A DNA stretch of 15,762 bases from Saccoglossus kowalevskii. Lineage: Eukaryota; Hemichordata; Enteropneusta; Harrimaniidae. Numbering within the stretch: position 1 is the stretch's first letter; the number at the start of each line of letters is the position of its first letter. The position numbers and the translations under genes were made by a program. The DNA is taken from NCBI RefSeq assembly GCF_000003605.2, contig NW_003108083.1, positions 919,108-934,869 on the forward strand, read 5' to 3'. Below are positions 6,841 through 14,640 of the stretch, one piece after another. Under the pieces are notes generated by a model. The model saw nothing but the letters and a program-made list of their open reading frames with translations. It did not search any database and was not told the DNA's origin.

Positions 6841-9800
6841 GTGAGTGCCATAGCTTTAGATAACTCTAAATGTTCACGTTCGAATCTATTTTGCATATCA
6901 GAAAGTTATATATTACATGTAGTCTCAACAAAACTACCAATTATAAAAGCCCGCCTCGCGTGTTTTCTGTCCCCTCTATACATGACACTGCTTTACATCT
7001 TCAATGTCGACAATTGACATTTTAGATAAAATTGTCAAAAAGTGATTACCGTATACCCGAAATCTTTCTAAAATTCTGAAAAATGTTTTTTTTTTATTAA
7101 AGTGAAAGAAGACCCCCCAAATGAATTTAGTTATGACCCGGAAGCAATGTTACCAAGAGTGACCCCGGAAGAAGAAAAAATGTCAGGAGGTAAGTTGCCA
7201 TTAAAGCCAAATCACTGGGACGATGTTATTGTGTATATTTTTACTTTTAACGTCAAATTACACTACACTACACTACACTACACTACACTACACTACACTA
7301 CACTACACTACACTTCACTACACTACACTACACTACACTACACTACACTACACTACACTGCACTACACTGCACTACACTGCACTGCACTGCACTACGCTA
7401 CACTGCACTACACTACACTACACTACACTATGCTAAACTACACTACGCTACGCTACACTACACTACGCTACAATACACTACTCTACACTACGCTACAGTA
7501 CACTACACTACGCTACAATACATTACACTACGCTACAGTACACTACACTACACTACATTACACAACACTACAATACACTACACTACACCACGCCACACTA
7601 CACTACACCACACTACACTGCACTGCACTACAATGTTTTACCCATCAATAAATAATAAACACGTTTTGTTCCAGGATTGGAAGAAATTACGAGAGGCATA
7701 GAAGAATTACAGGTGAGTCTTGTAAATGAATTATTCGTCATTAATGACGCTTGTATTTGACGATTTCGTGTAATTTAAATGCCCTAACAATGTTGTGATT
7801 GTCGCATCAAAACTGGAAAGTCGAGCCAAGCATTTAATACCACTTTGCGGAAAAGGCAACGTTTAAGTTATAGTGTGAAACGCAAATACACACAATAAAA
7901 AAATAGCTTCTTTCACCTTGGCATGTGTTCGTATTGTTGTTGAAACTTCCACTTCAATCATGTCACACGTACACTTTTTAAAAGCTTGTTTCTGTGTCTT
8001 GGTAACTTATAAATCATCGTTTTCCCCAGGTATCGTTTACCAAGCTAAACGTGTACTTCAAAGATTACGAAGCTTTGCTGAGCATGACGGCTGAGATGGA
8101 CGGCGACGCCATAAAGAGAACGGCCAGTGTTAGCAGCCGCGGTGAAGACAATAATAACATTGCAAGTCGACCATCATTTCCTGACGATGGCAAAGGCGTA
8201 GGTGAGGCGAAGGCGAAGTGTGTTTCAGACCATTTATGACGTGGAGGCAACACTACTGACTCTACTGGCTGTATTATTATGTTACGCAAATATTTATATT
8301 TTTTCCACAAATATGAATCTTTTTTTCTGAGCATTTGCGCTTTATCTCCATTCATTTACAAGTATTGTTTTTAGGAATACCGAAAAATATTTATATACAA
8401 TAAGCGTATGTGAAAAAATGCGTGGAATCATCCTGTGGATAAATGGCTATTTGAGTGGATCTGATTTCCAAGGGGCCAACCATTATTTCTACATAGGGTT
8501 TATATGCTACTATATAGGATCGGAGAAGAAGAAAAAGCACCCTGCAAAGAACAAGCTGTTCACCCCGATGGAAATAATGGCCAGTTCCTAACCATTTCAA
8601 TTTCTCTGTTCAGAGACTGAGAGTCGACCCCGTTCTTCAACCGTTGCCGTGGCGACACCCAGTACTTACGTACATGTCAGGAAGTGGATTCACGACCAAC
8701 GAGAAATCTTATCTCAACTACCGATGTACACCCATAACCCAAAAGAATATCTTAGAAGCCTTAACAAGGTAATACATGGTTAAAGCGTGAGGGCCGTCGC
8801 CTGCGCACGCGCGGGAATTGAGTCCCAAACGACGATAACAACACACGCTAAAAACGCAAAAGCTCATGGGTAGACGCTTGTTTGTAAACAATGACATGCT
8901 ATGGCAATCTGACGCATGTGCAGGTGACGACTCCCCCGCTTTAACACAACTTTTTATCAAGAAAGCCGTTCAAATCCTCGATATTGTTTTAATCTGTATT
9001 TGTCTGTCAGTAGTACGTTTTTTGAGAGATTTACTATATTTTAAATTGCGAAAGAACTTAAACAAACCACAGTTGTCATTTGAACACTTTTTATACTCAT
9101 CTACGCCATTTGACGACCAGAGAACGCGACTTCCATGTAAAATATGTTTTGATTGAGTGTTTTTTGTGTTGTGTTGTTTGTAACTTCTTGTAATTTACCA
9201 CGCCATACCGATCGATGCATCTAAGCACAAAAACAAAAACAAAATGCCAATCTGATACGGGAGTTCCACCATAGAACTTAGGCTTGACCATAAACCATAT
9301 CGCAATTCAGAAATATAGTGCATTGTGGTTATATCAGGTTGCACGTGCCCACGCGCTTTGTGATTGGCGGAGTTGTGTTCGATCATGGTTCGATTTGATC
9401 AAAACTATCTCAGAATTTATTATGATTAGGAATTGAGATATGATCTATGGGAAATACACCAGTGAGTTTCAATCCACCGTAATTTTGTATGGTTTTACAT
9501 TTTTTATAAATGTTGTATATTTCAAATGACGGTTGAAAACAACTTGACCAATCACAAAGTAATTGATTGAAAGAAACCCATAGAGACTCAATTTTATTGG
9601 GGGCTTACTCTTTAGACTTCACGGAGGTTTACCAGGGTGAATGTTTTACAAATATTTCATATTTATTTTATTTATTATTTCACTATAAGATCTAATAATA
9701 ATAACTCGTATTCTTTTCGCAGGTCATAACGAATTCACAAAGCCTGGGACAAATTTCGGAAAAACCACCTCGTCGTAGGTCACAGCGGGTGTCTGAACCC

Positions 9801-10115
9801 TGTAGGTGGACAAGGCCTGATACGAATCTAGATGATGCTGATATTGAACCAAGCTGTCCATATATCCATGCATGGCACAGCAACCCAGCCGTGTTCGAAT
9901 CAAACACTCGCGACTTTAAACCTCGCCCGGCTTCATTGACAACTGAGCAAACTGGTTCTGACGTCAGCCTAGTTAGTGGTAAATCTGCCCCACTGTTTCG
10001 TGATATCGTAGGTAACCGTCTGTCAGTCGCAACGACGGATTCGATGCTAAGTGACAGCGATCTCGTTCTCACATACGATTTGGAGTATGACGACCACGAA
10101 ATAGATCACATGTAG
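6171..10115 (+). CDS. LRAT-like pseudoenzyme with coiled coil and novel C-terminus (6 exons, 504 aa)
   Basis: Hand-built gene model: exons 6171-6840, 7103-7189, 7675-7712, 8030-8201, 8614-8768 and 9723-10115, total 1515 nt. All five introns are GT-AG and the phases (1,1,0,1,0) all match. Residues about 25-130 form an LRAT-like domain (NlpC/P60 superfamily): PGDIVEL at 27-33, a core strand around VLHIGGNYVINF at 46-57, and NSEHFVIWCRYG at 118-129. In active LRAT/HRASLS enzymes the last motif is NCEHF with a catalytic Cys; here it is Ser119. The two catalytic His positions align with Val44 and Asn56. From memory, LRATD1/LRATD2 (FAM84) have a similar NSE..WCRYG motif, so this looks like a member or relative of that branch. 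Acyltransferase activity is therefore unlikely (inference). An acidic tract (178-199), a coiled coil (254-282), a basic KPPRRRSQR patch (388-396) and an acidic tail follow; I do not recognise residues 130-504. No signal peptide or membrane segment is evident. The start is the first ATG after an in-frame stop at 6087-6089. Confidence 0.8.
7103..7189 (+). CDS. Exon 2: short acidic linker exon
   Basis: An 87-nt exon completing codon 224 (Leu) and encoding residues 225-252, KEDPPNEFSYDPEAML then PRVTPEEEKMSG. The acceptor is a long T run followed by ATTAAAG; the donor is GGAG|GTAAGT, a perfect consensus. Its charge and proline content suggest a flexible linker between the LRAT-like domain and the coiled coil. 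The same frame stays open through the intron that follows. Confidence 0.75.
7259..7632 (+). repeat. TACAC pentanucleotide array in intron 2
   Basis: About 75 units of TACAC fill most of intron 2 (7190-7674). The first half is nearly pure; the 3' half accumulates G, A and T substitutions (GCACT, CGCTA, CAATA). The pure unit contains no stop codon in any forward frame, so it produces long spurious open frames encoding repeated YTTLH. The array ends about 40 nt before the intron 2 acceptor. Confidence 0.95.
7675..7712 (+). CDS. Exon 3: 38-nt micro-exon starting the coiled coil
   Basis: A 38-nt exon between TTTTGTTCCAG and CAG|GTGAGT. It completes Gly253 and encodes LEEITRGIEELQ (254-265). Hydrophobic residues L254, I257, I261 and L264 fall at a/d heptad positions. 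The pattern continues in exon 4 without a register break, which is strong support for this very short exon and for its phase. Confidence 0.75.
8030..8201 (+). CDS. Exon 4: rest of coiled coil and serine-rich linker
   Basis: Encodes residues 266-322 plus one base. F268, L271, F275, Y278 and L282 continue the heptads from exon 3, giving about four heptads (254-282). A polar segment follows with KRTASVSSR (294-302), which fits a basophilic-kinase site around Ser298, and RPSF (312-315). The acceptor is GTTTTCCCCAG. The donor chosen is GTAG|GTGAGG; the overlapping alternative GGC|GTAGGT, four bases earlier, would put the next exon out of phase with exon 6. Confidence 0.75.
8614..8768 (+). CDS. Exon 5: unrecognised charged segment
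   Basis: Encodes residues 323-374. It begins ETESRPRSSTVAVATPSTYV and contains VRKWIHDQREILSQLP (344-359) and MYTHNPKEYLRSLNK (360-374). It is flanked by TTTCTCTGTTCAG and by AACAAG|GTAATA, a weaker donor than the others. The segment is open in the required frame for its full length, and its phase (1 in, 0 out) is the only one that links exons 4 and 6. The KWIHDQREILSQL stretch could form an amphipathic helix. A MITE copy begins 11 nt after the donor. Confidence 0.7.
8780..8944 (+). mobile_element. TTAA-flanked MITE, copy 1 (intron 5)
   Basis: Bounded by TTAA at 8780-8783 and 8941-8944. Termini AGCGTGAGGGCCGTCGCCTG and the complement of ..CAGGTGACGACTCCCCCGCT are imperfect inverted repeats of about 28 bp. 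Internal landmarks shared with the other copies are GGGAATTGAGTCC, ACACGCTAAAA and TTTGTAAACAATGACA. TTAA duplication is typical of piggyBac-type transposition (inference). The 5' end lies 11 nt after the exon 5 donor. Confidence 0.8.
8945..9722 (+). other. Remainder of intron 5
   Basis: Non-coding after the MITE. It has AT-rich stretches and short separated inverted matches (CTTTGTGATTGG at 9357 against CCAATCACAAAG at 9549; AATTGAGATATGATCTATGG near 9431 against CCCATAGAGACTCAATT near 9579). Frames of 63-96 codons here start in the MITE or on the opposite strand and look spurious. Confidence 0.55.
9723..10115 (+). CDS. Exon 6: basic patch and acidic C-terminus
   Basis: Terminal coding exon for residues 375-504, entered in phase 0 after TTCTTTTCGCAG and ending at TAG 10113-10115. 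KPPRRRSQR (388-396) is a possible nuclear-localisation or membrane-binding basic patch. The end is rich in Asp and Glu (SDSDLVLTYDLEYDDHEIDH). No known domain is recognised. A minus-strand open frame over the same bases is treated as a shadow. Confidence 0.75.
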   Translation, partial: VITNSQSLGQISEKPPRRRSQRVSEPCRWTRPDTNLDDADIEPSCPYIHAWHSNPAVFESNTRDFKPRPASLTTEQTGSDVSLVSGKSAPLFRDIVGNRLSVATTDSMLSDSDLVLTYDLEYDDHEIDHM

Positions 10116-10310
10116 CTGAAGACAGCGACGCAAAGGCGATCACTATTTTCACCGTCAGTATTTTAGGATAATAATTTGTTTGTTTTTTCCTTATTACTGG
10201 CATCCGTATATATACAACGCGGTTTTTACCCACTAACATCAGTCTTTATTTTAATTGATCGGTCGTATGTAATATTTGTATAATAAACACATCGCTTGAC
10301 ACGGACAAAA
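10116..10310 (+). other. 3' UTR of the LRAT-like gene
   Basis: Non-coding sequence directly after the TAG, with the first good poly(A) signal at 10282-10287. The end is estimated 15-25 nt after that signal. Confidence 0.5.
10282..10287 (+). terminator. Polyadenylation signal AATAAA
   Basis: Canonical AATAAA about 170 nt after the stop codon of the LRAT-like gene, the expected place for a compact 3' UTR. It is the first full hexamer downstream of the stop that I found. Confidence 0.55.
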
Positions 10311-11119
10311 TACCCTGAACGAGGTTACAACCTTTGACTCGTGACCCGACCGCTTTTCTTGGCAATCAGACGAACAGTTAAAACACTGTGATCGTCAAAA
10401 AATACATTTGAAACAATCAAATTTGAATTGTTTTTCAAAGACCTATCGACGATTTTAGCTCTAGTAGAAAGATGGTTCTATTAGTGAGCCACAAATTACG
10501 ACCATATGTCATTATTTGACTTTGGGAGCTAGAATAGTTTTACCGCAGTTCAGTGGGTTTTAGTTGAATATCGTTGTTATCTCGAGCAATGCTATATTCA
10601 ACGCCAGGGATGTGTTAATGTGTTGGTCACTGACAACTATCAAAACTAGGACACAGTACTCTACTCCTTTGTTCATCTATATCACATGAAGCACATGGAT
10701 CACGTGCGTCCGTTAAAGCAAAGACCCTTGACACAGAAAAATTAAATTCTATGTATACTGGTGTACATGATCAGTTAATGAAAAATGTTCACAGTTGTCA
10801 CTCACCACACTGTTACCAGGATGACAAGACCCGCTTCGCTCACCTATAAATTCTCTTTTATTCACATAGAACGCGTATAAATACATCTCAAACTAAAAAT
10901 TGGACAACGCATTATACTTACACACGATCCAGTGACCAGAATGCTTTTTAATATTTCTTGAGATCTTTAAACTTTCAGTCGTGTTCAATATAAACGGATT
11001 CTTTGAATGTCATAGTTTAACTTTTGTATAATTTTGTTTACAAAAAAAAGACACACAAAAAAGATGGAAACAAACAGCTAAGAGAATAATATGTGCATAT
11101 GTACAAATTATAGAAAAAA

Positions 11120-11137
11120 CATGTACACGTGTACATG
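11120..11137. repeat. 18-bp perfect palindrome CATGTACACGTGTACATG
   Basis: Perfect palindrome with an E-box core CACGTG at 11126-11131. It is about 1 kb beyond the end of the LRAT-like gene, in otherwise featureless AT-rich DNA. Confidence 0.85.
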
Positions 11138-11994
11138 GGTCAAATTATATACCTATTTTTTGCGACTGAGGTTTCAACGTCACATGTAAACAATAAACCA
11201 AGTTCGAAATAAAACTGTTTGGTTAATGTGCAAGGTGATATAGAACTGAAACGAATTTGTTTTTCCAAAAGGAGCTATTAGACGTTTTGGGTTAGTTGCA
11301 CGATGTACATAGTTTGGTGTTGATTTTATCTGCAAGACAAAGAGAACTTGGGACGGCTGGTGTTTCCATCGTTTGACGTCTGGTCAGCATGATATATAGT
11401 TTTTTCATATATGTTTTAAATACCAGTTTATAACAACAACTTTGCACATGTTGTTTGTGGCATATTTTGCTTTGTTGGATACGGTGCGCATTATTTTTCT
11501 TGAACCAGATTGAAGGTTTTCTAAACGGAGGCTGGGGGTCTTTCAACGTATACATTTATCCACAACTTTTTGTTTACATTTCGTTTTTCCATAATAATAG
11601 TATATGTATTTTAATACCACGTTTAACAAAATCTCACTGATTTATAAATATAAGTAGTCAATAGTATTTGACTCATCTACCCACTCCATTTAATGTTGCT
11701 CTTATCTGTTTCAAGGGAAATTTTGCTCATCATCATGATTTATTTGCTCACCAAATTATACTCGCCATTTACCTACCTTTTTGTTGTAAGAGACAATTAT
11801 TGTATCTATAAAAGTTAATAAAATATTGTCACGCAGCCAAGATCATCAAACCGCGAGATTCAGAATTTGTATTCAGAATGCTTCATTCCAGCTCCATTCT
11901 AATAAATGTTAGTTTTATTTCTAATAATGTACATTGTACATGTATTGTTATTTACCGCCATACTCCCTATATGATGACGAATCTAACACTGAGG

Positions 11995-12015
11995 TATACT
12001 ATACTATACTATACT
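11995..12015 (+). repeat. Short TATAC pentanucleotide microsatellite
   Basis: TATAC repeated four times and ending in T, with no interruptions. Confidence 0.9.
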
Positions 12016-12079
12016 GGGCAAAAATCTTGTCACCTGCGCAGTACTCATTTTTTTAAATAATATTTTTTGTTTGTTTACT

Positions 12080-12093
12080 TAGTCACGTGACTA
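12080..12093. promoter_or_regulatory. Palindromic E-box TAGTCACGTGACTA
   Basis: A 14-bp perfect palindrome containing GTCACGTGAC, the preferred site of the USF/MITF/TFEB bHLH-zipper family in animals (established knowledge). It lies about 150 bp before MITE copy 2. Activity is not shown by sequence alone. Confidence 0.4.
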
Positions 12094-12241
12094 CCATTGA
12101 ATTAGATCAAAAATGACCCAGAATTTCAGGAAGTGTGAAACAAGAGCTTTAATAAAATATATAGTTTATTATAGTTCAGGATAATTCTTATATGAAAATA
12201 TCAAGCCTAATTATAACATCCCTGTTAAGTCTACTACATCC

Positions 12242-12378
12242 TTAAAGCGGAGGGACATCACCTGCGTATGCACGGGAATTGAGTCCTAAGCGACGAAAAC
12301 AACGCACGCGCTTGTTTGTAAACAATGACACGCTATAGCCGTCTGCCGTATGCGCAGGTGACGACACCCCCGCTTTAA
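12242..12378 (+). mobile_element. TTAA-flanked MITE, copy 2
   Basis: Same family and orientation as 8780-8944, with TTAA at 12242-12245 and 12375-12378. It shares GGGAATTGAGTCC, CTTGTTTGTAAACAATGACA and GCGCAGGTGACGACACCCCC. It lacks about 30 bp in the middle, between the ACGCACGC motif and TTGTTTGT, relative to copies 1 and 3. Confidence 0.8.
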
Positions 12379-13249
12379 CCAAACCAAACGTGACAATGTA
12401 TCAAACCAAATACGACCCGATTTCAAACCAGTTTGAACCAGTCCCTCTATCATATAGATTGTTCAACCACGGCATAAATGTAAAAAAAGGATGAACAACG
12501 GCTTTTCAACCCCTGATCTAATGACCTTAGCCGACATTTTTTTCTTACACTCTTTGTTCAACGTGAACTATGGAGGTAGAAAAGAGAGCTCATTGGTTCA
12601 ACAGAGACAGTTCGAATCAATGTGAAGCTATTTATAAGATTTCCATGATTGGCTACCCAACCTTAACACATGCAAAATCAGACCAATCAGAGAACAGCTT
12701 GGTTGCTGACAGTTTTTTTGACGTATAAAACTATGCCTTGTATATGTTTCCACTCAATAGGAGAATTAATAAAAGGAAAAAAAGCAAAAATAGTCGCTGA
12801 AACGAGGCGAAATGTTTATTTTTCTTGAGGCTTTTTTTTTTACCGATCAGATGGTTTTGCAAACTGTTACCAAGCCTGACAAACGGTTGGGTCACAGTGA
12901 GACTGTAGTTTGGTAAGTTTGAAGGTTACGACATGACACAGTAGACTGAGAAATGATGTCGAAAAATAAATATGAAAACAGTGGTGAAGATTTAAAGCCT
13001 ACAATTCACTGAAAATAAAGAGAAAGGGGCAAAACACATTTATACCGAATTATTTGGGATTTAATTTAAAATTTTCAAAAGCGTCAAATATATACTAATG
13101 CGTCATATTTTACCATAAATATCAGATATTGTTCAACCTGCCACCTATGAGAACTAGTGAAAATGACGTCATTTATACTTCATTTGGCGCACCTAACAAT
13201 GACCTGGCCTACTTTGCATATGACAGCTGGGTGTGTAGAGAGAATACAT
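12379..13249. other. Intergenic, no gene seen
   Basis: Includes the CCAAT/TATA cluster at 12590-12730 and a CRE at about 13164. Nothing that could be coding was found on either strand. Confidence 0.55.
12590..12730 (+). promoter_or_regulatory. CCAAT/TATA cluster without a gene
   Basis: ATTGG motifs near 12593 and 12648 and CCAATCAG at 12683-12690 precede GACGTATAAAACTATG with TATAAAA at 12724-12730. The spacing resembles a CCAAT/TATA polymerase II promoter. No open frame or splice-supported gene follows within 500 bp, so it may drive a non-coding RNA, be a relic, or be chance. Confidence 0.3.
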
Positions 13250-13251
13250 TA

Positions 13252-13654
13252 GGCCAAAAAAATTGTTTTGTTGCCCTCACCGACCGAAAAATATGAAATA
13301 TCGGGTCGCGGTTTGTTTTTTTTGTTTTTGTTTTTTTAATAGGCCCACATATCAAATATTATTAAACTCACCATTTTGAGCAGTAAAAAAGTGTTTCCTC
13401 TAAAAATCAACGATCCCGGACCGTTGTTTGATCCCCAGGATCCTGGGGGATAAGTGGCGACTTTGAACCTCGGGTTGATCTGTATTTAAATACAAAAGAC
13501 TGAAAGAAACACTTCGATTTTTTTTCTAGCATGCGTTAGATTGATTCTCATATACCTCTGCTGTTTACGAAACCCTTAGTTTAAAAAAAATCCGACCGAC
13601 CGACCCATTTTTTCCATTTTCCGACTTGAGGGCAACATAAGTTTTTTGGGGGGC
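13252..13654. mobile_element. 0.4 kb MITE with TTGCCCTCA terminal repeats, TA duplication
   Basis: The left end GGCCAAAAAAATTGTTTTGT then TGCCCTCA pairs with the complement of TGAGGGCAACATAAGTTTTTTGG. TA flanks both sides (13250-13251 and 13655-13656). Further inwards GACCGAAAAAT pairs loosely with ATTTTCCGACTT, and GTGTTTCCT near 13391 with AGAAACAC near 13506. A 16-bp perfect palindrome lies in the middle. There is no coding capacity. Confidence 0.7.
13433..13448. repeat. Perfect palindrome CCCCAGGATCCTGGGG inside the MITE
   Basis: A 16-bp perfect inverted repeat near the centre of the 13252-13654 element. As RNA or single-stranded DNA it would form a strong GC stem within a mostly AT-rich element. 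Confidence 0.8.
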
Positions 13655-13656
13655 TA

Positions 13657-14484
13657 TACGGACCAGAATACTGACGAACAAACCATGTGACAGGAAGGAG
13701 ACCAGCAAACTATCGGTGTTAATGCACCGTTACAAACACCATACATGTATACGTAAACACAGGTAAACACATGATACAGGGCAGGTTGGTTTAGTTCAGC
13801 CAGCTATATTCGCTATATGCTTCTAGAATCAACATCCTATGTTGAACTTTGCCCTTTGAACACTAAAACGTGCACTGGACCCCAGACAGCCAATTAGTTG
13901 TGCGAGACTGGACGTGAAAGTAAAGTGTCACATTCGTCGCGACGCATAGTGGGTGTCATGCGACGTAGATACGTGTAATGTAATGCATGTAATATGCACT
14001 TTTGAACAAAATGTTTGCACCGAGAAAATATTGGATAAAATAACAAACGCATTCATTAAACTGTATTAAAATTGTGAATGTAATGATACAACCATATATG
14101 TGTGGAACTGTATTCAACTGGATGTTTATTCACTTTATAAAGTGTGCCATCTATCGACGAGAAACTTCCGTGGCGGACATTAACGTAGCGTATTCTCGTT
14201 GCCACTAGAGGGCGTAACCTTTAAACTAAAGGAACTGCAACTGGTGTGTTTTCTCCAATTAGTTTGAATTTATTAAAGAACACTCCACAGAAGGGAAACT
14301 GGTTATATACACTCACTAATAAAAGTCTCAACAATAAACAAATTACAAAAAAATAAAATTATAAAATACAGAATTCAAGATATAATAATGTAATAAGCAA
14401 TTAGTAATTATAAATATGATTTCTCAAAGTACGCTATATGCTTTGAAATAAAAACGATCGGCATATTTAGCTCCCATTTGGTAT
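13657..14484. other. Intergenic, no gene seen
   Basis: Contains the CGTCGCGACG palindrome near 13935 and the CTCF-like site at 14202. No open frame of note. Confidence 0.6.
14202..14214 (+). promoter_or_regulatory. CTCF-like motif CCACTAGAGGGCG
   Basis: Close match to the bilaterian CTCF core (CCASYAGRKGGC). It lies about 1 kb upstream of the SZRD1-like gene and well beyond the end of the LRAT-like gene, a plausible boundary position. Confidence 0.4.
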
Positions 14485-14640
14485 CAAAGCGGGAAGGTCG
14501 TCACCTTCGCATGCGTCAGATGGCCATAGCGTGTTATTGTTTACAATCAACCGTCTACCCATGAGTCTTTGCGTTTTAGCGTGTGTAGCTACCGTCGCTT
14601 GGGACTCAATTCCCGCGCGTGCGCAGCTGACCCTCATATT
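14485..14640 (-). mobile_element. TTAA-type MITE, copy 3 (inverted, eroded ends)
   Basis: The reverse complement contains GCGCACGCGCGGGAATTGAG, CTCATGGGTAGACGG and TTGTAAACAATAACACGCTA, matching copy 1 closely over about 150 bp. The flanking TTAA has decayed (TCAA on one side, ATTA on the other), so this copy looks older. It lies about 570 bp upstream of the SZRD1-like start codon. Confidence 0.8.

Larger units (their letters stand above)
10311..12241. other. Intergenic, no gene seen
   Basis: AT-rich DNA with the two CACGTG palindromes (11120 and 12080), the TATAC microsatellite and a small hairpin around 10409-10438 (TTTGAAACAAT against ATTGTTTTTCAAA). Frames of 60-87 codons lack motifs and a credible gene structure. 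Confidence 0.6.

Noticed and set aside
6870-6890. tRNA B-box-like GTTCGAATC (also near 12611 and 9893)
   Set aside because: No cloverleaf, A box or terminator can be fitted around any of these sites, and one is inside a coding exon.
7102-7701. 199-codon plus-strand frame with YTTLH repeats as a stand-alone repeat protein
   Set aside because: Its start is GTG. It begins with exon 2 of the spliced gene and then runs into intron 2, which is a stop-free TACAC microsatellite. Splice signals on both sides are excellent. The overlapping 142-codon frame at 7223-7651 is the same artefact.
8194-8203. Alternative exon 4 donor GGC|GTAGGT at 8198
   Set aside because: It would shift exon 5 to another open frame, which ends out of phase with exon 6. 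The donor at 8202 (GTAG|GTGAGG) is a better match and keeps all later exons in frame.
8340-8390. Alternative terminal exon after TTGTTTTTAG at about 8375
   Set aside because: It would encode only about nine residues before a stop and would leave exons 5 and 6, whose phases fit perfectly, unused. It remains possible as a minor isoform.
8866-9156. 96-codon plus-strand frame with a hydrophobic stretch, possible membrane protein
   Set aside because: It begins inside MITE copy 1 and lies wholly in intron 5. The hydrophobic run arises from T-rich DNA.
9692-10072. 126-codon minus-strand frame opposite exon 6
   Set aside because: It lies antisense to a splice-supported coding exon and has no recognisable motif.
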